The position numbers were made by a program, and so were the translations under genes. The notes beneath the pieces were generated by a model that was given only the letters and a program-made list of their open reading frames with translations, was not told where the DNA came from and made no database searches. Shown one piece after another: positions 27,485 to 37,374 of a DNA stretch of 64,000 nt. The stretch is from Flavobacteriales bacterium (GTDB lineage: Bacteria; Bacteroidota; Bacteroidia; Flavobacteriales_D; Sanyastnellaceae), in contig JAIXWP010000138.1 in assembly GCA_027491215.1 (NCBI GenBank), positions 1 through 64,000 of the forward strand. The letters are read 5' to 3'. Positions within the stretch are counted from its first letter, which is position 1. Each line of letters opens with the position of its first letter.

Positions 27485-30463
27485 TTATTTTTTGAATTGC
27501 GGCTCATACAAGATTGAAAAGTACAACATTCTTCCGACTAATGGTCCACCATAAACCTGAAGGTTATTATTTTTAAATGCACGAGAAGCCTTTTCATCAA
27601 AACTACTTAAATCCTTGTCAAAGAATGGACGAATACCTAAAAGATTTGAACCACCCAATTTGAATGTACAATCGATTTTTGGAACCGCTACATTAATCTG
27701 CGCGTCAACCATATCGTAGGTAGGAATAGCTCCACTAAACTGAGGAGAGCCCTCAAAAATGAAGTTTTCGATCCACTTATAGTTAACACTATACCCAACA
27801 TTTTTAATTTTCTTAAACACTACCAAATCCTTGCCGCTGACGCCAAGATTAAATTTATGCTCGGGAGTATTAAAAGCAGGAATGATAGGGTCATCTTTCG
27901 ATGAGTTGAGCTGGTTCCATGAGTAGTTACCACTCAATGTCATTTTTCTTACAAAGTAATTTAAGCCCAAATTAAAACCTTGGGTAGATACTATCTCACG
28001 GGCGTTCACCGCGACACGGTACACTTGAATTCCTCCAACAGGCAATCCACTTGTGGGATCGAACTCAGCTGAAATACCCAAATTATATCCAATGAAATCG
28101 GTATAGCGGCTATAGTAGTAACTAATATCACCAAAAACTTTATTGGAAAAAATACCGCGGTATCCCACTTCAATAGTCTTCACACGTTCCGGACGAATAC
28201 GATCAATGTTGTAGTATTCTAAATCCGAAAGACCTGAACTCAATGATGAATTGTTGCGATAAGCATTGAAAGTGTCCAGTGTAATCAATGAATCCTGTCC
28301 TTCTTCAAATCGACCATCGACGTTTCCTAGGAGAATAGCACGACCAACATTGTAATACAAATATTGATCAGCCAAAGTGGGATTTCGCAATGCTGAAGAG
28401 AAAGTCAATCTAAAAATATTATTTGGATTTCTATTGTAAACAATCGAAGCCGCCGGCGAAAACAGGAAGTCGAAATTTTGATTTTTGTCGACGCGACCTG
28501 TGACATTCATGATCCATTTATTTTCCAAAATCTTCTTCTCAACCCCTACATAAGCGCCTGTTTCGAAATTGGTAATCACCACCCGAGAAGAATCAGTTGC
28601 GATGCGATTACCTTCCGAATCTAAGACAAAGTTCCCTAGGTTGTCAACTTGGTAAGTATAGTCAAGGGTATCACTGAAGATGGTACCACGAGAATCTGGA
28701 CGATACCAGCGAGCATTACCACCTACTGTGATTGTCGCAAACACAGGAGTAAACTTGTACTCTCCATGCACGTGATAAAGCTTTGATTTATCATAGAAAA
28801 GCGAACCGCCATCTGTGAACTTTTTATTGGTGATTTCTTCAAGCTTGGACTCATATCTAGAAGTGCCTGGTTCATAGAAGGGATCTATTCCAATGGTCGA
28901 AGTGCTATTCACAACAGCAACGGCATTTTCATAAAGGCCATTGAAAAAATCGTAATCATCGAGATACCAATCAGCGAGAAGATCTTGGAATAATCCCAGC
29001 TGTTCATTTCCAGTCAGGCCAGAACCCTGCACCTGTGCGATGATCTCATCGTATCTAGGTTGGTCTTTTACTAAATCTGGATAATCTAGAATGTTTCGCC
29101 ATACTGAAGCAAGTCGAGTATTCCAGTCTGCTGTAGAGCCAGACGCCTCAGCCATTCGGATTCCTGTGGTAACAATATCGTAGGTCTTTCCTGCATCTTC
29201 GGCAGTTGAGTATGCACGAACAAACCACTTGTTATCTTTTTTCAGTTCGACTTTATTTTGCCAAAAACGAATATCCTTTAGACGATAACGATTGTCCCCT
29301 TGATATACTGTTGATCCAGTACTAAAATTAAATTGGTAGTTTAAGGTAAGATCTGACTTGAGTTTGTAATATGCCCCCAAGCTCGTTTTGGTATTTTTCA
29401 AACGATAATCCGTCAGGTCACTTTCGCGATAACCATTTCTGTAAAACGTTCCAAGACCGGTATATTCAAAAGGCGAATCAGAAAAATCGTTATTAGATGC
29501 AACTGGCTCATCACCGTAAATATTTACAGCATCAAATCCGAAGGGGTTATTGACGCCATCTGGAGAGTCTGAAATAGCCGAGTAATCTTTCGCTTCCCAG
29601 TCGTTAGCAGTGACGTGGAATAAGTTGATTTTATATGCAAATTTATCTTCACCTGCTTTGTTCTTGATCACATGTGCCCAGCGAATTTGCGGTTCAAATA
29701 AGTTACGTTCTCCTACTCTTAATTGTGCCGAAAATCCATTGAATATAAATGGATTTTTTGTCTCCATATTGATGACACCATTGAATGCACCTGGTCCGAA
29801 AAATGCGCTGCTGGCCCCTTGCACAATGTCTACACTTTTCACATCCAGATCTGGCGCTCCAAGAAAATTACCAAGAGAGAAATTTAATCCTGGCGATTGG
29901 TTGTCCACTCCATCAATAAGTTGAAGTGTTCTAACAGGAGAAGTGGAATTAAAACCACGAGTATTAATTACTCTGAAACCCAAGCTAGCCGTGGTCAAAT
30001 CCACACCCTTAAGTGTTCCAAGAGCTTCATAAAAGTTTCCAGAGGGAGCTTGTTTGATGGCCAGAAGATCAAGTGTTTCAACAGTAAGCGGCGCTTGCTT
30101 TTGCTTTTCAGTTACGCGAATGTCTGAAATCACAATTTCAGGCATGATGGTACTAGCCTCTTCCAATTTAATCTCAATCCTCTGTGATGCACTTGTCACT
30201 TGTAATTCCTGTTCAGCAAAGCCAACCATGCGAATCAAAATGGTCACTGGGAGTGCATTCACTTTGAGATTAAATTCTCCATCAAAATCTGTTGTTGTGC
30301 CATTTGCGGTGCCTTTCTCTCCAACTGAAGCGCCGAATAAAGGCTCACCCGTGCTAGAATCTTGAATACGACCCTTGATATTCTGAGCAAAAGTAGATAA
30401 TGAAATACAACAAAAAAGAGTGCAAAAAAATGCTAGAATTCGTGGCATCATATGCTTGGTCAA
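27485..30463 (-). CDS. TonB-dependent receptor with CarboxypepD_reg-like domain
   Basis: NIKGRIQDSSTGEPLFGASVGEKGTANGTTTDFDGEFNLKV; plug ALGTLKGVDLTTASLGFRVINTRGFNSTSPVRTLQLIDGVDNQSPG..., VKSVDIVQGASSAFFGPGAFNGVINMETK; start may be ATG 30451. Confidence 0.9.
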   Translation of the reverse strand: MTKHMMPRILAFFCTLFCCISLSTFAQNIKGRIQDSSTGEPLFGASVGEKGTANGTTTDFDGEFNLKVNALPVTILIRMVGFAEQELQVTSASQRIEIKLEEASTIMPEIVISDIRVTEKQKQAPLTVETLDLLAIKQAPSGNFYEALGTLKGVDLTTASLGFRVINTRGFNSTSPVRTLQLIDGVDNQSPGLNFSLGNFLGAPDLDVKSVDIVQGASSAFFGPGAFNGVINMETKNPFIFNGFSAQLRVGERNLFEPQIRWAHVIKNKAGEDKFAYKINLFHVTANDWEAKDYSAISDSPDGVNNPFGFDAVNIYGDEPVASNNDFSDSPFEYTGLGTFYRNGYRESDLTDYRLKNTKTSLGAYYKLKSDLTLNYQFNFSTGSTVYQGDNRYRLKDIRFWQNKVELKKDNKWFVRAYSTAEDAGKTYDIVTTGIRMAEASGSTADWNTRLASVWRNILDYPDLVKDQPRYDEIIAQVQGSGLTGNEQLGLFQDLLADWYLDDYDFFNGLYENAVAVVNSTSTIGIDPFYEPGTSRYESKLEEITNKKFTDGGSLFYDKSKLYHVHGEYKFTPVFATITVGGNARWYRPDSRGTIFSDTLDYTYQVDNLGNFVLDSEGNRIATDSSRVVITNFETGAYVGVEKKILENKWIMNVTGRVDKNQNFDFLFSPAASIVYNRNPNNIFRLTFSSALRNPTLADQYLYYNVGRAILLGNVDGRFEEGQDSLITLDTFNAYRNNSSLSSGLSDLEYYNIDRIRPERVKTIEVGYRGIFSNKVFGDISYYYSRYTDFIGYNLGISAEFDPTSGLPVGGIQVYRVAVNAREIVSTQGFNLGLNYFVRKMTLSGNYSWNQLNSSKDDPIIPAFNTPEHKFNLGVSGKDLVVFKKIKNVGYSVNYKWIENFIFEGSPQFSGAIPTYDMVDAQINVAVPKIDCTFKLGGSNLLGIRPFFDKDLSSFDEKASRAFKNNNLQVYGGPLVGRMLYFSILYEPQFKK

Positions 30464-30517
30464 GGTTATGCGGTTGGTGCTAAATTAGTAAGATTTTTGG
30501 CTATTTGCTAGGTTAGC

Positions 30518-30560
30518 ATAAAAAAAGCACAATCCCATTTCCTGCTGATTGTGCTTTTTA
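30518..30560 (-). terminator. Terminator of the E1 alpha/beta dehydrogenase gene
   Basis: GCACAATC...GATTGTGC stem flanked by A/T tracts just downstream of stop 30581 on the minus strand. Confidence 0.6.
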
Positions 30561-30580
30561 ATTTTATATAAAAAAATATC

Positions 30581-32998
30581 CTAGTAAATCGCTGGATATT
30601 TTGTTGGGTTTGCTTCTGACATCATCGCATAAGCTGCATCAAAAATATCTTCAATACTTGGCTTACTAAAATAATCTCCATCTGTACCATAAGCTGGCAA
30701 ATGTGCCTTTGATGTTAGTGTATTTGGCTCACTATCCAACCACTTGAACGCCCCTTGTTTATTGATGATTTGATCCAACAAATATGCAGACGCACCTCCT
30801 GGAACATCTTCATCTACGATCAATAAACGATTTGTTTTTTGAACACTCTTGACACAGATTCCGGTGTTATCAAATGGCAATAATGTTCTTGCATCCACCA
30901 ATTCAACGTCAATTCCTTGATCTGCTAATTGCTGAACTGCAATAGCGCAAAGGTTGAAAGTTGAACCGTAACTCACTATTGTCAAATCACTTCCTTCTTT
31001 TACTACTTCAGCCTCTCCAATTGGAATAGTGTAATCACCTAGGTTGTCAGGCATTCTTTCTTTGCTTCTATATCCATTGAGACATTCTACAACGATGGCT
31101 GGCTCGTCTGCTTGAAGTAAAGTATTATACATCCCTGCGGCTTGCCACATGTTTCGAGGCACACAGACATGCATTCCTCTTACACTATGAATGATGCTAC
31201 CCATTGGGCTTCCAGAGTGCCAGATTCCTTCTAGGCGGTGACCACGTGTACTTATAATCAATGGTGATTTTTGACCACCCTTTGTTCTGTAGTGAACACT
31301 TGCCAAATCGTCTCGCATGATTTGCAAAGCGTAAAAAATATAATCGAGATATTGAATCTCTGCTACTGGACGGAGTCCACGCATTGCCATGCCTATGCCT
31401 TGTCCTATAATCGTTGCTTCACGAATACCACTATCAGAAACTCGAAGGTCTCCATACTTTTCTTGAAGTCCTTCACACGTTTGATTCACGCCTCCAATCT
31501 TTCCAACGTCTTCACCAAAGATCAAAACCTCTGGCATTTGAGACATTTTTTTATCCCAAAAATCACGAAGTATAATTCGACCGTCCACCATCTCACTCGA
31601 AGCGCTAAACTCTGGCGCAACCTGTGAAATGTTCTGAACAGCCCATTTTGACTCACTGTATAAGTGAGAGCTATATCGCGACTGACATTTCAGTTCAATT
31701 TCTTTCAACCAATTAATCAATGAAGACTTTGCAGGGCTCTGTTCCAATTTTGTGAGACGCAAAGCCTTTTTACAAATCGAAACCAGATCTTTTCGAATAG
31801 GCTCAATTGCTTTACTCAACTCAGCAGTGAGTGCAGACATTTCAGTGCTTTTTGAAGTTGAATTACTCAATGCTTCAAGCAATGAAAGCCCCTGTTTTAC
31901 ATCCACATCGATGTCCGCTCTAAAAGCCGCCCATGCAGCTTTTTGCTCGGCACGAACTTGTTGCTTTGATTCCTCTCGAATTTGGTCTAGCTCTTTATCA
32001 GAAGCCGCACCATCCATCATGATGAATTTTTTGAACTGCACTAAGCAATCATATTCTTCATACCAAGCAAGCAATGCTTTATCCTTATAGCGCTCATGGC
32101 TACCAGAAGTACTGTGCCCTTGAGGTTGTGTCAACTCTTCTACGTGAACCAATGTTGGAATATGGTGTTCGCGCGTAAAAGCAACTGCTTTTTCATAAGT
32201 CATCAATAGCTCAGGGTAATTCCAACCCTTTGCTTTGAATATTTTCATTCCGTTAGTTGTAGTTGATTTTTCAAATCCACTCAGCGCTTCGGAAATACTT
32301 TCTTTTACTGTTTGATATTTTTTAGGAACAGAAATTCCCCAACCGTTATCCCATACACTCATACACATTGGGACACTCAATACAGCTGCTGCATTCATTG
32401 TTTCCCAAAACAATCCTTCAGAAGTACTTGAGTCACCGATGGTACCAAAAGCAACTTCATTTCCCTTATTGGAAAACTGTGTCATACTAGCCAAACCTGG
32501 CAGCTGACGGTACATTTTTGAAGCTTGTGCAAGTCCAAGAAGTCGCGGCATTTGCCCTGCAGTAGGACTGATATCACCAGACGAATTTTTCAACTCGGTA
32601 TGATTTCTCCACGATCCATCTTGATTTAAAAAACGAGTGCCATAGTGACCTCCCATTTGTCTTCCACCAGTTGCGGGTTCATGCTCCACATCTGTGTGCG
32701 CATAAAGTGCTGCAAAATATTGTTGCACGGTCAACTCGCCAATCGCCATCATGAATGTTTGGTCACGATAGTATCCCGATCTCCAATCACCATTTTTGAA
32801 TTGCTTCGCCATGGCTAATTGCGCAAGTTCTTTTCCGTCTCCGAAGATTCCAAATTTAGCCTTACCAGTGAGTACCTCTTTTCTACCGAGAAGAGATGCT
32901 TCACGACTTATGCAGGCGAGTCGGTAATCATCCAACATACGTTGACGAAGTTTCTCTTCTGTCATAATGTGGTCTGGTGTTTCGAATGCTTTTGACAT
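30581..32998 (-). CDS. Fused alpha/beta E1 component of a 2-oxoacid dehydrogenase (branched-chain/pyruvate-type, TPP-dependent)
   Basis: N-half YYRDQTFMMAIGELT...GDSSTSEGLFWETMNAAAVLSVPMCMSVWDNGWGISVP; C-half ILIFGEDVGKIGGVNQTCEGLQEKYGDLRVSDSGIREATIIGQGIGMAMRGLRPVAEIQYLDYI...DEDVPGGASAYLLDQI. Start set at ATG 32998. Confidence 0.93.
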   Translation of the reverse strand: MSKAFETPDHIMTEEKLRQRMLDDYRLACISREASLLGRKEVLTGKAKFGIFGDGKELAQLAMAKQFKNGDWRSGYYRDQTFMMAIGELTVQQYFAALYAHTDVEHEPATGGRQMGGHYGTRFLNQDGSWRNHTELKNSSGDISPTAGQMPRLLGLAQASKMYRQLPGLASMTQFSNKGNEVAFGTIGDSSTSEGLFWETMNAAAVLSVPMCMSVWDNGWGISVPKKYQTVKESISEALSGFEKSTTTNGMKIFKAKGWNYPELLMTYEKAVAFTREHHIPTLVHVEELTQPQGHSTSGSHERYKDKALLAWYEEYDCLVQFKKFIMMDGAASDKELDQIREESKQQVRAEQKAAWAAFRADIDVDVKQGLSLLEALSNSTSKSTEMSALTAELSKAIEPIRKDLVSICKKALRLTKLEQSPAKSSLINWLKEIELKCQSRYSSHLYSESKWAVQNISQVAPEFSASSEMVDGRIILRDFWDKKMSQMPEVLIFGEDVGKIGGVNQTCEGLQEKYGDLRVSDSGIREATIIGQGIGMAMRGLRPVAEIQYLDYIFYALQIMRDDLASVHYRTKGGQKSPLIISTRGHRLEGIWHSGSPMGSIIHSVRGMHVCVPRNMWQAAGMYNTLLQADEPAIVVECLNGYRSKERMPDNLGDYTIPIGEAEVVKEGSDLTIVSYGSTFNLCAIAVQQLADQGIDVELVDARTLLPFDNTGICVKSVQKTNRLLIVDEDVPGGASAYLLDQIINKQGAFKWLDSEPNTLTSKAHLPAYGTDGDYFSKPSIEDIFDAAYAMMSEANPTKYPAIY

Positions 32999-33047
32999 GA
33001 TACAAAGATAAGGAGCGGAACGACTTTTATATACATTCAAAAAAAAA

Positions 33048-33974
33048 CTACAACTCGCTAGAAATGAGCGTAGAATATTCGCTGGAAATCAAGGCTGCAA
33101 CTTTTGCATTGTTATAAACCAATTGAAGATTTGCATTCAAACTTCTTCCATCAGTAATTTCTTTTATTCTAGCTAGAAGAAATGGGGTTAGATTTTTACC
33201 TCCAATTCCATTTTTTTCTGCTTCCAAAACCGCTGAAAGTATAGCGGGCTCTACTTCTGAGTTATGAATCTCGAATTCCGATGGAATTGGATTTGAAATA
33301 AGTGCACCTCCTGCAAGACCCATTTTCCATTTTGCTTGTAAAAAAGCTGCAACATCTTTTGGAGAATGCATATCAAGTTCCAATTCAATACCACTGCTTC
33401 GAGAGTAGAATGCACCAAAGTATTTGCTTTGAAAACCTATCACTGGAACTCCCATTGTTTCCAAGTATTCCAAAGTCTTAGGAATATCCAGAATTGCTTT
33501 CGCTCCAGCACTTACAACAGCGACAGAAGTTCTTCCCAGCTCTTGCAGATCAGCACTGATATCACCAGTAATTTCAGATCCTCTGTGAACTCCTCCGATT
33601 CCACCTGTTGCAAAAAACTTAATTCCCGCCATTTCTGCTCCGATCATTGTCGCAGCAACTGTAGTTGCGCCAACTACTTTGTGAGAAATAGCATATGGCA
33701 TATCGCGACGAGAGAGTTTCATCACGTTTTGAGAAGTAGCCAGCTCATGCAATTGATCAGCATTCAAACCAACACATACCTTTCCTCCAATGCATGCAAT
33801 GGTGGCAGGAACAGCTCCATTTTCTCTTACTATCTCTTCAACTTTTTTTGCCATTTCAATGTTCTCGGGAAAAGGCATTCCATGAGCAATAATCGTTGAC
33901 TCAAGGGCTACAACAGCCTTGCCTGATGCAATTGCATCAGCAACCTCAGGCTGTATTTGAAGGAATTTTTGCAT
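33048..33974 (-). CDS. psuG: Pseudouridine-5'-phosphate glycosidase
   Basis: VALESTIIAHGMPFPENIEMA...VPATIACIGGKVCVGL...RRDMPYAI...ATTVAATMIGAEMAGIKFFATGGIGGVHRG...ISADLQELGRTSVAVVSAGAKAILDIPKTLEYLETMGVPVIGF. Start set at ATG 33974. Confidence 0.93.
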   Translation of the reverse strand: MQKFLQIQPEVADAIASGKAVVALESTIIAHGMPFPENIEMAKKVEEIVRENGAVPATIACIGGKVCVGLNADQLHELATSQNVMKLSRRDMPYAISHKVVGATTVAATMIGAEMAGIKFFATGGIGGVHRGSEITGDISADLQELGRTSVAVVSAGAKAILDIPKTLEYLETMGVPVIGFQSKYFGAFYSRSSGIELELDMHSPKDVAAFLQAKWKMGLAGGALISNPIPSEFEIHNSEVEPAILSAVLEAEKNGIGGKNLTPFLLARIKEITDGRSLNANLQLVYNNAKVAALISSEYSTLISSEL

Positions 33975-34049
33975 TGTGCAAATTAATATAAAACCTTGAC
34001 TTAGGTTAAGGATAAAAATCACAAAGTCAAGGTATGTTTGCAGTACCGT

Positions 34050-35801
34050 ATGCGTCTACTATATTCTTATTTAAAACTAGCCAAGCGCCCAATGATTCTA
34101 GCATTGGTGCTGGCAGCCGTCAACCAATGTTTTTCACTTGTGGAGCCAATGATTACTGGAAAAATGTTCCAGCAATTAGCAATTGATCACGATCAGTATG
34201 CAGGCAGAACAAAAGACTTCGTGAATGACCTTCTGTTTTTTCTTTTAATGAGCATGGGCGCTGCGATGATATCAAGAATTGCGAAAAATTTTCAAGACTA
34301 TTTTACCAATGTTGTCATTCAACGAACGGGTGCTAAAATGTATTCCGATGGCATTCAGCACTCCCTTGATTTGCCTTATGAAGTCTTCGAAGACCAGCGT
34401 AGCGGAGAAACATTGGGAAAGCTTCAAAAAGTTAGAATAGACAGTGAAAAATTCATCACCGTTTTCATCGGTATTCTTTTCCAAAGCATCGTGGGTCTAT
34501 TGTTTGTTTTAAATTATGCAGTCTCTATTCATTGGGCTATTGGCCCACTTTTCTTAATTACTGCTCCTTTACTAGCATTTGTAAGCAGTTTACTGAGCAA
34601 AAGAATCAAGATTATTTCCAAGAAAATCTTAGGAGAAACAACCGCCTTGGCGGGTGCTACGACAGAGTCTTTGAGAAATATTGAATTAGTAAAAAGCTTA
34701 GGGCTCACGCAACAAGAAGTGAATCGATTAAACAACACAACCACCAAGATTCTAGGCCTTGAGTTGAAGAAAGTAAAATACATCCGCTCATTAAGTTTCA
34801 TTCAAGGGACCACTGTAAATTTCATTCGTACGTGCCTCATTGCTTTCCTTTATTGGTTGGTGTTTCAAGAACAAATCGAACCAGGTCAGTTATGGACATT
34901 GACCATATATTCTTTCTTTGTTTTCGGGCCACTTCAAGAAATGGGGAATGTAATTACGGCCTATCGTGAAGCGGAAGCCTCATTGAACAATTTCAATGAG
35001 TTGATGAATACTCCTAAAGAGTACAAGCCAACTTCGCCTCAAGGAATTTCAGAATTGAATTCATTCACTTTTGACAACGTTACATTTGGACACCGCACTG
35101 CACAATCGCCCGCTCTTGACAAAATATCTTTTAATGTAAAAAAAGGAGAAACAGTAGCATTCGTGGGCCCTTCAGGAAGTGGCAAGACAACATTGGTCAA
35201 ACTATTGGTTGGGTTGTATCAACCTCAAAATGGTCGAATACTATATAACAGCATAGACGGAAAAGATTTAGATATCTATAGTTTGCGGAAACAAATTGGA
35301 TTTGTCACACAGGATACGCAGCTTTTTGCCGGTACTATTAAAGAGAATCTTCTTTTTGTAAAACCAGATGCGACAGATGCTCAGATTATGGAAGCTCTGA
35401 ATAAAGCGAGTTGCTCCAAACTTTTAGCCAGAGCCGAAAAAGGAATAGAAACCATGATTGGAGAAGGTGGGATAAAAATATCTGGTGGTGAAAAGCAACG
35501 TTTGAGTATCGCTAGAGCCTTACTAAGAGAGCCTAAGCTACTTGTTTTAGATGAAGCTACGTCTGCATTGGATTCATTAACAGAAGAAGAAATTAATGAA
35601 ACAGTGAAACTTATTAATAGCAATCGCGATATAATAACCATCCTGATTGCTCACCGACTCTCAACGATCATGCACGCTGATAAAATTTATGTGCTCGAAC
35701 GAGGAGAAATGGCAGAAGCGGGTACACACCAAGAACTCCTCGCGGAGAAGGGTTTGTACTATGCAATGTGGCGCCAACAAATTGGCGAAAGAAAGCGGTG
35801 A
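34050..35801 (+). CDS. ABC transporter, fused permease/ATP-binding (exporter type)
   Basis: Six-TM N-half; VAFVGPSGSGKTTLVKLLVGLYQP Walker A; KISGGEKQRLSIARALLREPKLLVLDEATSALD signature/Walker B. Confidence 0.95.
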   Translation: MRLLYSYLKLAKRPMILALVLAAVNQCFSLVEPMITGKMFQQLAIDHDQYAGRTKDFVNDLLFFLLMSMGAAMISRIAKNFQDYFTNVVIQRTGAKMYSDGIQHSLDLPYEVFEDQRSGETLGKLQKVRIDSEKFITVFIGILFQSIVGLLFVLNYAVSIHWAIGPLFLITAPLLAFVSSLLSKRIKIISKKILGETTALAGATTESLRNIELVKSLGLTQQEVNRLNNTTTKILGLELKKVKYIRSLSFIQGTTVNFIRTCLIAFLYWLVFQEQIEPGQLWTLTIYSFFVFGPLQEMGNVITAYREAEASLNNFNELMNTPKEYKPTSPQGISELNSFTFDNVTFGHRTAQSPALDKISFNVKKGETVAFVGPSGSGKTTLVKLLVGLYQPQNGRILYNSIDGKDLDIYSLRKQIGFVTQDTQLFAGTIKENLLFVKPDATDAQIMEALNKASCSKLLARAEKGIETMIGEGGIKISGGEKQRLSIARALLREPKLLVLDEATSALDSLTEEEINETVKLINSNRDIITILIAHRLSTIMHADKIYVLERGEMAEAGTHQELLAEKGLYYAMWRQQIGERKR

Positions 35802-35830
35802 TCGAGGGAACAAATTACGTTCTTGAAACT

Positions 35831-36382
35831 ATGAATCGCTTTTCTATCCTACTCGGTCTTTTTGCATTGAGCTCAACTACCATTGCTCAAGACATGTCTA
35901 TGATTTCTTATCATGATAACGCACTCAAATGGCAGAATTATAAAACTTCTTCGAAGCCAAGTGGCTACCAAAAAGCATTTACATATTGTGGCATCACATA
36001 TTCTGTAAAATCAGATGCTACGGGCATTAATGTAGAATTCAATGCCTACGTCGACGCAAATGAAAGTTGGGTTTTGAAAGGCGCTGCGACAAGTCAACTC
36101 CTTCGTCATGAGCAAGGACTATTTGATATTACAGAGTTGTATGCACGAAAAATGAAAAAAGCTACTCATCAATATATCAAGCAGCAAGGAGCGAATCTCA
36201 ATTATGAGTCTTTGTTATTAGCTGTGAGAGAAATCTATAAAGAGCTAAATAATGAATTGTTCGCTGAGCAACAGCAATACAATGTTCAGACTGTAAATGG
36301 CGGGAGTATTCAAGCTCAAATAGATTGGGAGAACAAGATCAAGGCTGAGCTGAATAAACTGTCTGATTTCGCCTCTAAATAA
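35831..36382 (+). CDS. Secreted DUF922-like protein (putative Zn-protease fold) with altered metal motif
   Basis: Signal peptide MNRFSILLGLFALSSTTIAQ; LRHEQGLFDITELYARKMKKA resembles the DUF922 HEQGHFDI segment. ATG 35831 preferred over 35768. Confidence 0.65.
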   Translation: MNRFSILLGLFALSSTTIAQDMSMISYHDNALKWQNYKTSSKPSGYQKAFTYCGITYSVKSDATGINVEFNAYVDANESWVLKGAATSQLLRHEQGLFDITELYARKMKKATHQYIKQQGANLNYESLLLAVREIYKELNNELFAEQQQYNVQTVNGGSIQAQIDWENKIKAELNKLSDFASK

Positions 36383-36932
36383 TCTGTCGAAAAGTTAGAT
36401 TGATTCTTCCACCAAGAGGCTTGGTGGATTTGTCTATGGCGTGCTGCCAATTGTCTTGAAAATTCTTCATCAACAACAACGATCCATTTGTCAATTTAAG
36501 TTGCAATTTCTGTTTCGTCGATTTGTGTCGAAACTTAAACACTCGTTCGGCTCCTAAGGATAATGATGCAATCATCGTTTGATTCATTTCTGGCTCATCA
36601 TCACTGTGCCACCCCATGCTATCTCGTTCGTTTCTGTAGTAATTCAACAATACAGCATTGAATGAAAATCCAGCAACTTGCTCAACTTGATTCTTTATCT
36701 CTTGTAAAAAAAAAGGCATTGGTCTTTCTGGCCATTCAATGCTTGAATATTTGTACGCAGGCCCAAACCATGCAGTGAGTCTGGGCTCATCATACCATTT
36801 ACCGTAAACACGTATTTTATTCTGCTGCCATTCTACTTGAGTGGAAAGCTCATGAAAAGCATTTTCTTTTTGAATGATAAAATCGGGGAAGTATAGCAAC
36901 TCCTCTGCTTCTGATTTATAGAGAGAAATCAT
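36375..36932 (-). CDS. AlkB-like 2-oxoglutarate/Fe(II) dioxygenase (alkylated DNA repair)
   Basis: TAWFGPAYKYSS..., FNAVLLNYYRNERDSMGWHSDDEPEMNQTMIASLSLGAERVFKFRHK...NGSLLLMKNFQDNWQHAIDKS...GGRINLTFR. Confidence 0.93.
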   Translation of the reverse strand: MISLYKSEAEELLYFPDFIIQKENAFHELSTQVEWQQNKIRVYGKWYDEPRLTAWFGPAYKYSSIEWPERPMPFFLQEIKNQVEQVAGFSFNAVLLNYYRNERDSMGWHSDDEPEMNQTMIASLSLGAERVFKFRHKSTKQKLQLKLTNGSLLLMKNFQDNWQHAIDKSTKPLGGRINLTFRQII

Positions 36933-37282
36933 TTTACAGGTTGCTCATCGCTGGCAGGAGTAGTCCCTTCGGTTGAGGGCTCCACCGTTGTTGTTTCTGC
37001 TGGAGGGGTAAAAATCTTGCGCTGTGGAATATTAGGCGCCTTTTGTTGATGCGGATGTTCTTCATCAAGATTGATTTCCATTTGGTCCATCTTAATGTTT
37101 GCCTCGCGCTTAATTTCATTCGCGCTAGACATGATTTCATTTTGGACATCGCGTGCAGCATTTCTAAATTGATACACAGCTTTACCCAATGTTTGCGCTA
37201 ATGCAGGAACTCCCTTTGCTCCGAAGAACATGAGATAAACAAAAAGGATGATAATGATTTCGCCTGCTGACATAGAATACAA
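36929..37282 (-). CDS. tatA: Sec-independent (Tat) translocase TatA/B-type protein
   Basis: N-terminal single TM GEIIIILFVYLMFFGAKGVPALAQTLGKAVYQFRNAARDVQNEI plus charged tail; start may be ATG 37273. Confidence 0.82.
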   Translation of the reverse strand: MYSMSAGEIIIILFVYLMFFGAKGVPALAQTLGKAVYQFRNAARDVQNEIMSSANEIKREANIKMDQMEINLDEEHPHQQKAPNIPQRKIFTPPAETTTVEPSTEGTTPASDEQPVK

Positions 37283-37327
37283 AATTAGTACAATTTGAGA
37301 GCTCTTAGGGCGTAGAATTTCGTTAAA

Positions 37328-37357
37328 TAAAAAAGGCTGCTCGAGAGCAGCCTTTTC
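37328..37357 (-). terminator. Rho-independent terminator in the SecDF-tatA interval
   Basis: AAAAAAGGCTGCTCGAGAGCAGCCTTTT. Confidence 0.7.
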
Positions 37358-37374
37358 TAAATATTATTTTGCAA

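Noticed and set aside
33366-33899. 177-aa plus-strand ORF
   Set aside because: Antisense to psuG, Ser/Cys/Asn-rich composition, no recognisable motifs.
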